From positions 1-11,705 of the forward strand of contig JAHHTR010000064.1 in assembly GCA_020024515.1 (NCBI GenBank): DNA of 11,705 nt. The letters run 5' to 3'. Below, one piece after another: positions 1 to 6,877 of the stretch (within the stretch, counting starts at the first letter, position 1; each line of letters opens with the position of its first letter). The stretch comes from Angelakisella sp. GTDB taxonomy: Bacteria > Bacillota > Clostridia > Oscillospirales > Ruminococcaceae. Under the pieces are notes generated by a model that worked only from the letters and a program-made list of their open reading frames with translations, ran no database searches and was not told the DNA's origin. Both the position numbers and the translations under genes were made by a program.

Positions 1-97
1 ATGCATTCATATTCGGTGTGTTTATCTGTGGATCGTTATAGCCTATTGATTGAGCCCCCCATTGGTCAGCAAAAATATATAATAAGTTTTTTTTCAT
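1..97 (-). CDS. Sulfatase, N-terminal fragment (continues past window edge)
   Basis: The reverse strand from 97 reads 32 codons without a stop, beginning MKKNLLYIFADQWGAQSIGY and continuing NDPQINTPNMNA. This is the typical start of the alkaline-phosphatase-superfamily sulfatases: a short beta strand, then an Asp-Gln pair (Asp11 would be the first metal ligand), then a Gly-Tyr and a TPN(M/L)xx(L/F/A) stretch. The family hydrolyses sulfate esters (sugar or aryl sulfates) at a Ca site with a formylglycine nucleophile. The catalytic Cys/Ser motif lies outside the window, so activity and substrate cannot be judged. The residue after DQW is Gly, where many relatives have Arg. The start is supported by GGAGGT at 104-109, six bases upstream. 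No signal peptide is visible, so the enzyme is probably cytoplasmic. A sigma-A promoter and a palindrome lie directly upstream. Confidence 0.85.
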   Translation of the reverse strand, partial: MKKNLLYIFADQWGAQSIGYNDPQINTPNMNA

Positions 98-121
98 CTT
101 AATACCTCCATAATAATTGAC

Positions 122-133
122 TTTGTATACAAA
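122..133. promoter_or_regulatory. Candidate operator palindrome in the sulfatase leader
   Basis: TTTGTATACAAA is a perfect 12-base palindrome between the -10 box and the ribosome site of the sulfatase gene, about where a repressor would block early transcription. Its length and symmetry fit a dimeric helix-turn-helix repressor such as a GntR- or LacI-type protein. No such regulator gene is in the window, so the assignment rests on position and symmetry only. Confidence 0.4.
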
Positions 134-151
134 TTTAATATCTTGTGTTTA

Positions 152-180
152 ATTATAACATAGCATATACTTACTTGCAA
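152..180 (-). promoter_or_regulatory. Sigma-A promoter for the sulfatase gene
   Basis: On the minus strand, TTGCAA (175-180) and TATAAT (152-157) are separated by exactly 17 bases. The -10 box is a perfect consensus. The ATG at 97 lies about 55 bases downstream, leaving a short leader that contains the palindrome at 122-133. Confidence 0.75.
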
Positions 181-366
181 ACCAAAAGTATGCAAAACTA
201 TATACAATATTAAATATTATTATATGCAATATTTAAGTTTTAATAAAGCAATATGAAAATAGCATAATATTATATAATTTTGCATATAACTGACAGTTAA
301 TTTAAGTTTCTATACCACTTATATTTTTAAATTAATCAATAGTTATAAATTTGAGGTTATAAAGAT

Positions 367-897
367 ATGTAGATTGAAATTAAGATAGATAGTGAATGTA
401 AAGAACCAAAGATAACAATATTAACAGCATCAATGACAGAAGAAATAAATGATATTGTAAATAAATTGTCAAAAGAAGTTCCACAAATTATATCAGGGAG
501 AAAAGATGATAAAATAAAAATTTTGGGGAAATCGAATTTAATACATATTTACACTAATAACAGTAAGGTGTTTGCAGTAACAGAAAAAGGTGAGTATACA
601 TTAAAATTGAGACTTTATGAATTAGAAAAACGTTTAGATACACAGCAATTTGTACGTATATCAAATTCGGAAATTATAAACCTTACAAAAGTAAAAAATT
701 TTGATATAAACTTTGTTGGAACAATTTGTGCTAGATTATCAAATGATACTGTTACCTATGTATCACGAAGATATGTATCAAAAATAAAAAAATATTGGGA
801 GTATAAGGAGCGATATTATGAAAAAGAAAATAGTTTTGCGTGGGATAAATGGTTTCCCGATATGAATTTCAATAGGCTATGTATTATCCATATTTAG
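367..897 (+). pseudogene. LytTR-domain transcriptional regulator, degraded
   Basis: This is a LytTR DNA-binding protein of the stand-alone type found in front of DUF3021 genes. The core VFAVTEKGEYTLKLRLYELE, then the FVRISNSEIINL and YVSRRYVSKIKK segments, are characteristic. The natural start is ATG 367, preceded by GAGGT at 353-357, but codon 2 is TAG (370-372). The following 21 codons are still clearly coding (IEIKIDSECKEPKITILTAS), ending at the Met codon at 433. Near the end an A7 run (786-792) appears to have lost one A. Restoring it gives KIKKILGV and a TAA at 804-806, for a protein of about 146 residues, which is the usual length. Without it the frame runs on with unrelated residues to 897. 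A shortened product from 433 would keep the DNA-binding core, so residual function is possible. These proteins normally autoregulate their own operon. Confidence 0.85.
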
Positions 898-1310
898 TTC
901 TATAATATTTGGCGATGGTGGTTTTTATCATTGTGTACCTGAATTTGTTAATATGGTAGGTAGTGAAATTAATGCTGTTATTTTGCAAACAGTTCTAAGT
1001 GGAATGATAGGTACTGTTTTTTCAGCTAGCTCTGTGATATGGGAAATAGAATATTGGAGTATTACAAAACAAACAACAATATATTTTTTTATTACATCTG
1101 TGTTTTTTGCCAATTGCATATATTAATTATTGGATGGAACACAGCTTAATAGGTATTGTTATTTACTTTGCAATTTTTACAATAATATTTTTTATAATAT
1201 GTGGTATTGAATTTATTATTAATAAAAATACAGTTTATAAAATCAATAAAAATTTATATAAAGTAAAAAAAGAAATAATTAAAAGCGAGCTTATGTTACC
1301 AAAAAGATAG
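818..1310 (+). pseudogene. DUF3021 membrane protein, degraded
   Basis: The gene starts at ATG 818 after AAGGAG (805-810), which overlaps the original LytTR stop, as in intact LytTR/DUF3021 pairs. It reads MKKKIVLRGINGFPI, then hits TGA at codon 16 (863-865) where Gly would be expected. The same frame then continues as good family sequence (ISIGYVLSIFSSIIFGDGGF, later SVIWEIEYWSITKQTTIYFF). At the T6 run 1103-1108 one T too many shifts the frame; removing it gives FLPIAYINYWMEHS and an open frame to TAG at 1308-1310. The repaired protein would have about 163 residues and four membrane segments. DUF3021 proteins are the inner-membrane partner of the LytTR regulator and are thought to restrain it; the exact role is not established. 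With one nonsense codon and one frameshift, the gene is almost certainly dead. Confidence 0.85.
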
Positions 1311-1325
1311 AATAAGCTCGCTTTT
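1281..1325. terminator. Strong hairpin terminator, probably bidirectional
   Basis: AAAAGCGAGCTTA (1281-1293) and TAAGCTCGCTTTT (1313-1325) form a perfect 13-bp stem with a 19-base loop, followed by more Ts on the plus strand. The left arm lies inside the last codons of the DUF3021 gene and its TAG lies in the loop. Read on the minus strand, the stem ends in TTTT and lies just past the stop of the DMT transporter, so it can end both converging transcripts. Confidence 0.85.
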
Positions 1326-1342
1326 TTTGTATGACTTAATAT

Positions 1343-2269
1343 TTATGCTTCACGATTGATTAGCCAAATACCTGAACAAACCAAAATTAAGGCTGTTATA
1401 TTAATTAGAGTAAATGGTGATTCTTGAAGTATTATAGATGATAGAATTGCACCCCAAATAGGAGTAAATAGTTTTAGTATAGATACTTTGTTTACTGGGT
1501 TATATTTCATTAAAACACTCCATACTGTATATGCGACAGATGATAGTAAACATAAGTATACAAGAAGTAATATTGCTTTTATACCGCTTCCCCAATATAT
1601 ACTGCCACCACCGACAAGACCTATAACTATAAGAACAATAGCGCCAAGCATCATTTGCCAACCTGTAACTGTTTGTGGTGACATTCTGTTCATAAGTTTT
1701 TTTGCATAGAAGAAAGTAACCGCAAAACATAATGAAGATAGTATTACCGCACCTTCTCCACGAATATCAAAGCCGGCTAATTGAGAAAAATCTGTACCTA
1801 CACTTGTAAGAACCAAACCAAAGAAACCAAGAATACAACCAAAAATTTTTAACGGAGTCAGTTTTTGTCCTTTAATAATAAGTGGGGAAATCAACACTAT
1901 AAAAAATCCGTCAAGTGAAGAAAATAAAGCTCCTCTTGCTCCTGTGGTATATGCAAGACCTGTATAGAATAATATGTATTGCAGAGATGTCTGCACAAGT
2001 CCCAAACTGATTAGACTTGGAAGCTCATTAACAGGCGGTAATAAGAATTTTTTGTTGCATATCATTTCGTATATAATTACAATAAGACCTGCAATAAAAA
2101 AACGTATACCTGCGATAAGACATTTGCTGTATAGGTCGTTTGAATCTATTTTGAATAATTCATAGCTGATTTTAATTGCAGGGCTTGCGCTTCCCCATAA
2201 AAATGTACATAATAGTGACAGTGAAATTAACACTGTGTTTTTTTGAAAATAACTTGCTTTTTTGTCCAT
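1343..2269 (-). CDS. EamA/DMT-family transporter
   Basis: The product is a 308-residue integral membrane protein of the drug/metabolite transporter superfamily, with ten predicted membrane helices in two EamA repeats (about residues 13-155 and 172-305). Family landmarks are FLWGSASPAIKI in helix 1, AGIRFFIAGL in helix 2, TGARGALF in the first repeat, and the matching KLFTPIWGAILSSIILQE in the second. Members export or import small metabolites such as amino acids, nucleosides or sugars; nothing here fixes the substrate. Start ATG 2269 is preceded by AGAGGA with suitable spacing. The gene stands alone with its own promoter and converges on the terminator at 1281-1325. Length and both repeats are complete, and no lesions are seen, unlike its pseudogene neighbours. 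Confidence 0.9.
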   Translation of the reverse strand: MDKKASYFQKNTVLISLSLLCTFLWGSASPAIKISYELFKIDSNDLYSKCLIAGIRFFIAGLIVIIYEMICNKKFLLPPVNELPSLISLGLVQTSLQYILFYTGLAYTTGARGALFSSLDGFFIVLISPLIIKGQKLTPLKIFGCILGFFGLVLTSVGTDFSQLAGFDIRGEGAVILSSLCFAVTFFYAKKLMNRMSPQTVTGWQMMLGAIVLIVIGLVGGGSIYWGSGIKAILLLVYLCLLSSVAYTVWSVLMKYNPVNKVSILKLFTPIWGAILSSIILQESPFTLINITALILVCSGIWLINREA

Positions 2270-2320
2270 AATTTCCTCTCATAGTTATTATTTTTGTATA
2301 ACTGTTTAACACCTTGTAGG

Positions 2321-2349
2321 ATTATAGCACAATAAAAGTTTATTTGCAA
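2321..2349 (-). promoter_or_regulatory. Sigma-A promoter for the DMT transporter
   Basis: On the minus strand, TTGCAA (2344-2349) and TATAAT (2321-2326) are 17 bases apart, the same box pair as at the sulfatase promoter. Transcription would start about 45 bases upstream of the ATG at 2269. Confidence 0.75.
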
Positions 2350-2786
2350 ATTTGTTAAATTCAGCATTAATGCAGCAATATAATTTTATTATTATTTTTC
2401 GTTTTATCAATAATAATAAATAGTATGATAACAGATATACTTAGATAGAGTAATAGTACACGCATTTTAAAATCAATATAGATAATTAAAATAAATAATG
2501 GTATTGATACTATAAAGACCAATATCCATAACAAACAATTTATATTGTTTTGTTAGTTTAAATATTTTTATTTGGTATTGTAAAGTTATTAAAATAAACG
2601 AAAAAAGATGAAAAATATTAATGTATACTCATCGTATAAAAGTTTATCTATATTTGGATAGATGAGTGAATTTTTGCAAATATGGTATGCTTTTTGTAAT
2701 AGTGGCATATACACATACCATAAAAAAATACAAATAAAAAATAAGCACAATAATATTTATTTCAAATAAAATATAAAATATTTTGT
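2350..2786. other. Non-coding AT-rich intergenic stretch
   Basis: I see no convincing gene here. It contains weak inverted repeats: AACAAACAAT (2530-2539) against ATTGTTTTGTT (2544-2554), with one unpaired T; a small ATCTAT/ATAGAT hairpin near 2646-2663; and ATGGTATG (2682-2689) against CATACCAT (2714-2721). None has the GC content or T-tract expected of a good terminator. A minus-strand open frame near 2370-2540 encodes a hydrophobic peptide of about 50 residues, but it has no ribosome site and its bias is expected from AT-rich DNA. Confidence 0.5.
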
Positions 2787-2796
2787 CCAGTCTGTC

Positions 2797-2825
2797 GAAA
2801 AAGTCCGATAAAATCAGACTTTTTC
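2797..2825 (-). terminator. Terminator of the SPFH/P-type ATPase operon
   Basis: Read on the minus strand, GAAAAAGTCTGAT pairs with ATCGGACTTTTTC around a three-base loop, a 13-bp stem with one G-U pair and a T-run in the 3' arm. It lies about 70 bases past the stop of the ATPase gene. The symmetry can be extended outward to CAGTCTGTC (2788) and ACAAACTG (2834), again with G-U pairs favouring the minus-strand RNA. This is the best candidate for the operon's 3' end. Confidence 0.7.
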
Positions 2826-2834
2826 AACAAACTG

Positions 2835-2869
2835 AGACTTGACTTCTTTTTTTATATGAAGTCAAGTCT
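2835..2869. terminator. Second hairpin downstream of the ATPase gene
   Basis: AGACTTGACTTC (2835-2846) and GAAGTCAAGTCT (2858-2869) form a perfect 12-bp stem with an 11-base T/A loop. On the plus strand it is followed by ATTTTTAT, so as an intrinsic terminator it works better for plus-strand transcripts entering from 2300-2800. On the minus strand it would be a 3' stem-loop just after the ATPase stop, in tandem with the hairpin at 2797-2825. Confidence 0.6.
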
Positions 2870-2896
2870 ATTTTTATAATATGTGAATATGTAGCG

Positions 2897-4837
2897 TTAA
2901 TTTAATTTTTGTTTGTTGTTTTCATTATTTTCTTTAAGAATTCTCGAACTGTTAAAAAGTACTATAAATGCCCCTATATTATGAAGAAATGAACCTAAAA
3001 GAGCATTTATAACACCGAATGCGGAAAGAAAAATCATAATAAAACTTAAAGAAATAGACAGAATAAAATTTTGATAAATAATCTTTTTTGTTTTTAATGC
3101 AAGCTTTATAATATATGGAATATTTGTAAGGTCATTGTTCATAAGGGCAATATCCGCCGAATCTATGGCAAGGTCGCTTCCCATAGCGCCCATTGCTATA
3201 CCGACATCTGCTTCGCTTAATATAAGAGCGTCATTGATTCCATCACCAACAGCCAATATTTTACTGTCTGCTTTGTCAAGTTTTTTAAAATAATTAAGTT
3301 TATCTTGTGGAAGAAGTTTAGCGAATACTTTGTCAATTCCTGCTTTTTGCGCTATATATTCAGCAGGTTCTTTGCGGTCGCCTGTCAGCATAACTGTTTC
3401 TTCTACGCCTATTTCTTTTAAAGAAACGACACATTGATTTGCTTTTTCCCTAATCGTATCATTAAAACAGATATATCCCAAAAGTTCGTTATTGAGAGTT
3501 ACGTAGCTTACGCTAGACATAGGATCGGTTATGTAATCTTTGTGAATAGTACAGCCACATTCTTCAATCCATTCCAATTTACCCAAACGAACTATTTGTT
3601 TACCATCAGAACTTTTTCCCTCCATTCCGTAACCGGATATTTCGTGTACAGTAAGAGGTAGAGAATATTTACAGTTCTCCTCCGTATAATTAACGATTGC
3701 CTTTGAAACAGGGTGGGTAGAGCCAATAGCCACTGCCTTTGCACAGGATAACAAAAGTTCTTTTGAAGTATCTTTATATGGCACAATATCAGTTAATGAC
3801 AAAATACCTGTTGTGAGTGTACCTGTTTTATCAAAAACAACTGTTTTAATTTCTGTTAAGCTTTCCAAAAATTTGGAATTTTTTATAAGAATACCTTTTT
3901 TGGTAGCCATAGACAAAGATGCAATCATTGGCGCAGGACTTGCGAGCATTTGTCCGCAAGGGCAAGATACAACCAAAATAGCGATAGCTTTTGAAACATC
4001 TCGTGTAATAAGCGCCACTGCCGATGCAATAACGAGTACAAAGGGAATATAATAAATTAAAAATTTATCTACAATTCGCGATTCCGGAGTCGACATAGAC
4101 TCAGATTTTTCAAGAAGTTTTAAAATTTGAGAAAAGGAAGTATCAATATATTCTTTACATATTTCCACAATAAGTGTACCATCAATATTTACAGTGCCTG
4201 CATATACAGGATCACCGTTTTTTACGTATACAGGAGTTGGTTCACCGGTCAATGACTTTTCATCGATATGACTTTCCCCATGTATAATAACACCGTCAAT
4301 AGGTATTCCCGAACCTGATTTAACTATAATTTTTTGTCCGACTTTAAGTTTTTTTGCATCAACAATACTCTCTTTGCCGTTTTCATACAAAATGGCTGTA
4401 TCTTGTTGCATATTTTTGAGACCTTCTATAACATCTCTGCCACCCAGTATACTGCGTTCTTCCAAAATATGAACAGAATTCAGTATCAAAGGTATTAAAA
4501 GCGCCAAAATCAGTTGCTGATTAAACGCACAGGCAATAATTGCAATAGCCACAAGTATCTCCATAGCATTCGTAAGGTTTTTTGTGAAAATTCCTTTTAA
4601 TCCTGTGATTATTATGGGGATACCTTCAAGCATAAATCCAAAAAAATAAAGTAATTGCGGTACGGTTTGATATGGATATTTTAAAATATATGTATAAATA
4701 AGTCCGACTATTAAGCACGAAAGAGCAATCATACCACTTAAAATTTCCAAAGTCAGTTTTTTTCTGCCTGCTTCTGTCAAGTTGTTTTTTGAAAGTGATT
4801 TTAAATTATTTGCCCCCATATTGTCAATATTTTCCAT
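2897..4837 (-). CDS. P1B-type metal-transporting ATPase
   Basis: The product has 646 residues and the full P-type ATPase core. It carries the actuator TGE at 197-199, membrane metal motif SCPCGQ with CPC at 292-294, phosphorylated Asp336 in FDKTGTLT, the P1B-specific His-Pro at 375-376, the nucleotide-loop SGYGMEG at 401-407, MLTGDR at 483-488, and GDGINDA at 531-537. Eight membrane helices are predicted: about 31-52, 60-79, 91-103, 106-124, 258-277, 282-305, 591-609 and 613-629. The first 30 residues hold no HMA fold, CxxC or His-rich tail, so the enzyme lacks the usual N-terminal metal sensor. In the last helices the Lys and Asp typical of Zn/Cd pumps are absent; the final helix carries His619-Asn620. 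The ion is therefore uncertain. Export of a transition metal from the cytoplasm is the family role. The gene is last in the operon; its start overlaps the HflK-like gene by 14 bases and follows GGAGGA. Confidence 0.9.
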   Translation of the reverse strand: MENIDNMGANNLKSLSKNNLTEAGRKKLTLEILSGMIALSCLIVGLIYTYILKYPYQTVPQLLYFFGFMLEGIPIIITGLKGIFTKNLTNAMEILVAIAIIACAFNQQLILALLIPLILNSVHILEERSILGGRDVIEGLKNMQQDTAILYENGKESIVDAKKLKVGQKIIVKSGSGIPIDGVIIHGESHIDEKSLTGEPTPVYVKNGDPVYAGTVNIDGTLIVEICKEYIDTSFSQILKLLEKSESMSTPESRIVDKFLIYYIPFVLVIASAVALITRDVSKAIAILVVSCPCGQMLASPAPMIASLSMATKKGILIKNSKFLESLTEIKTVVFDKTGTLTTGILSLTDIVPYKDTSKELLLSCAKAVAIGSTHPVSKAIVNYTEENCKYSLPLTVHEISGYGMEGKSSDGKQIVRLGKLEWIEECGCTIHKDYITDPMSSVSYVTLNNELLGYICFNDTIREKANQCVVSLKEIGVEETVMLTGDRKEPAEYIAQKAGIDKVFAKLLPQDKLNYFKKLDKADSKILAVGDGINDALILSEADVGIAMGAMGSDLAIDSADIALMNNDLTNIPYIIKLALKTKKIIYQNFILSISLSFIMIFLSAFGVINALLGSFLHNIGAFIVLFNSSRILKENNENNKQKLN

Positions 4838-5798
4838 AAGTGGTATCCTCCGTTACTTTTGGATTGATAAATAATTTCGTATCACCGTCTGCCACAATGC
4901 GTACAGAACCGATTTTGCTCATAAATTCAGATACTTTTTGCGAATAAATCCGAGTTTTCACACTTTCCGGATCTGTCTTGTATTCCTCCAATACGCCCCA
5001 AAATTCTGCTAAATCTTTGTTTGCATCAGCAACTTTTTTTGCATATTCGGAATTGGCTTTTGAAATAATTGTATCAGCCGCGGAGCGTGCGTTAGGTAAA
5101 GTTTTTTCCCTATACTGATTTGCAATACCCAAAAGTGTGGAAACTTCAACGGTTGCTGAGTTTACACGTTCATAAATCGCTCTTACTTCTTCCGGCATAG
5201 CAACTTTTGTGAGTTCTATGCTGTTTAGATTTATTCCAACATCTATTTTATTGAGTTTTTCCTGTGATCTTTGCAAAATTGCCTGTGTAAAAGAATCTTG
5301 ACCATTGGTAAGCAAAACGTCAACCTTCATAGATGACGCCTCGTCTACCATTGCAGAACTTACGCAGGCATCTATAATTGATGGCAAGTCTTTGACATTA
5401 AGCGCATATCTTATCGGATTGGATATAGTGTATTTTACAGATGCTGACACAACAGCAATATTATTGTCACCTGTCATTATATAACCGGTTTCCGAAGTTT
5501 TTCTGTATTTTCTTTCTGTATCGTGTGTGGTAACGCTCTGCTCAAAAACCTGATCAGTCGGCACAATGATTACTTCATCGATTATATACGGAAAAGCAAG
5601 CAATAATCCCGGTCCATGAACTTGTTCTTCGTAAGTCTTTCCGACAATTTTACCAAAACGCAAAATAATAGCCTGATTTCCGCTTTTAATAATACATATT
5701 CCCGAACAAAGAATACATATTATTACAACTATAACTATCGCCACAAAGTATTTTGTGGCAGTTTGAAGAATATCGGTAAATAATGATCCTTTTTTCAT
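4824..5798 (-). CDS. HflK-like SPFH-domain membrane protein
   Basis: The product has 324 residues. A short cytoplasmic tail is followed by one membrane helix (about 18-37), then the SPFH/Band 7 domain (about 38-215) starting GNQAIILRFGK. The MTGDNN motif at 108-113, followed by a VKYTISNPIRYA stretch, matches HflK rather than HflC. So does the C-terminal region with PNARSAADTI, an alpha-helical Ala/Lys segment (235-265) and EEYKTDPESVKTRIYSQKVS. HflK and HflC alternate in a large cage on the outer face of the membrane that, in Escherichia coli, encloses FtsH protease. No ftsH is near; the next gene is a metal ATPase. Start ATG 5798 follows AGGTGA and overlaps the preceding stop as ATGA, indicating translational coupling. 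The length is shorter than E. coli HflK because the Gly-rich N-terminus is missing. Confidence 0.88.
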   Translation of the reverse strand: MKKGSLFTDILQTATKYFVAIVIVVIICILCSGICIIKSGNQAIILRFGKIVGKTYEEQVHGPGLLLAFPYIIDEVIIVPTDQVFEQSVTTHDTERKYRKTSETGYIMTGDNNIAVVSASVKYTISNPIRYALNVKDLPSIIDACVSSAMVDEASSMKVDVLLTNGQDSFTQAILQRSQEKLNKIDVGINLNSIELTKVAMPEEVRAIYERVNSATVEVSTLLGIANQYREKTLPNARSAADTIISKANSEYAKKVADANKDLAEFWGVLEEYKTDPESVKTRIYSQKVSEFMSKIGSVRIVADGDTKLFINPKVTEDTTYGKY

Positions 5799-6862
5799 TT
5801 CGGTTCACCTATACTTTTCGCTTCTTCTGCCAATAAATTTGATATGGCGGAAGTTACGGCATCTCTGTCTTCATTATTTAATTGTGTCATTATATAATTT
5901 AAATCATTTATTGCGATTTCATTACTTCCGGGTTTCATAACCGATGAATATTTTTTTAATATATTAAACGGATACTCGTCTGCTTTAACCACAAGTATAG
6001 ATGATTTGTTGACAGATGCTATAACAGTGTCAAGTTCTTTTAAGAATTTATATAGTTCTATATTTGTCTGTTGTGCTTGCGCATAAATTTTTGCAACTTC
6101 GGTTTCAGCTTTTGCATTGATTTCAGCGGCTTTTGTAATCCCTTCCGCTTTAATTTTTGCCGCTTCAACATCTGCATCACTCTCTATTTTGTTCGCTTGG
6201 GTTTTTGCGTTTGAAATAATAGTGTCTATTGCCTTTTGTCTGTCGGCAGTCATTTGATCAAATATACTTTTTAAGTTGTTTGTTGGCAAAGAAAGAGTCA
6301 TAATACTTACATCTACAATATCAATTCCATAGTTTTTCAGACAATTTTCCTTAACGCGTTTATATATTTCATTTTGTATTTCTTCGATTTTTATTTCTTC
6401 TTTGTTTGTAGAAACAAGCGATGTTAATTCGTAGGCACCGAGCGTGCTGTTTGTTGCGCTGAATACCTGATCGTTAATATATGTTTCGACTGAGTTATTT
6501 ACGCCTACGCTATTATAATAAAGTATTGGATTTTCTATTTTCCATATAACAGATGATTGCAATATTATATTACGTTTGTCTTTTGTTGTTGTTTCTAGGG
6601 CTTTTGCTTTTAAATATTGAAGTCGGTCATCAAATGTAACAACAGTTTCGAATGGCCAAGGAAGCTTTAAGTATATCCCCGCTTCCGCAATTTCTGTTCT
6701 TACTGCGCCAAATCTAAAAATTATAGCGCAATTTCCTTCGCGCACAACGCAAGTAAATCCAAACCAAAACAAAACTACAACAACGGCAACAGCAATAGTA
6801 TATCTTAAAATTTTTGCTGAAAAACCTGAATTTGTTTTTATTTCACATTTTGTATCACACAT
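5795..6862 (-). CDS. HflC-like SPFH-domain membrane protein
   Basis: The product has 355 residues. One membrane helix (about 20-40) is followed by an SPFH domain beginning EGNCAIIFRFGAV with AGIYLKLPWPFE. HflC-type features are TTTKDKRNIILQSSVIWKIE (91-110), the NYGIDIVDVSIMTLSLP block (177-193), a long charged Ala-rich helix (205-268) ending in AKIYAQAQ, and LYKFLKELDTVIAS followed by ILVVKADEYPFNIL. About 50 residues beyond the usual HflC end form an extra C-terminal tail (306-355). The gene is second in the operon, 15 bases after the 602-residue SPFH gene and overlapping the HflK-like gene by 4 bases. Start ATG 6862 is preceded by AAGGGGA. Together the pair would form an HflK/C-style hetero-oligomer. 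The HflC assignment rests on motif order and is fairly secure; the function in this context is unknown. Confidence 0.88.
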   Translation of the reverse strand: MCDTKCEIKTNSGFSAKILRYTIAVAVVVVLFWFGFTCVVREGNCAIIFRFGAVRTEIAEAGIYLKLPWPFETVVTFDDRLQYLKAKALETTTKDKRNIILQSSVIWKIENPILYYNSVGVNNSVETYINDQVFSATNSTLGAYELTSLVSTNKEEIKIEEIQNEIYKRVKENCLKNYGIDIVDVSIMTLSLPTNNLKSIFDQMTADRQKAIDTIISNAKTQANKIESDADVEAAKIKAEGITKAAEINAKAETEVAKIYAQAQQTNIELYKFLKELDTVIASVNKSSILVVKADEYPFNILKKYSSVMKPGSNEIAINDLNYIMTQLNNEDRDAVTSAISNLLAEEAKSIGEPK

Positions 6863-6877
6863 TTAAAAATTCCCCTT

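Noticed and set aside
293..311. LytTR-type binding repeats (ACAGTTAAT and TAAGTTTCT) before the LytTR gene
   Set aside because: The second repeat is imperfect and the two are nearly adjacent, not separated by the 12-13 bases expected for a LytTR dimer.
2370..2540. Minus-strand open frame of about 50 hydrophobic codons in the intergenic stretch
   Set aside because: It has no ribosome site and no recognisable motif, and Ile/Leu/Phe-rich frames are expected in such AT-rich DNA.
2675..2703. Possible plus-strand promoter (TTGCAA, 17 bases, TAATAG) for a small RNA ending at the 2835-2869 hairpin
   Set aside because: The -10 box matches the consensus poorly and no RNA structure or family is recognisable.
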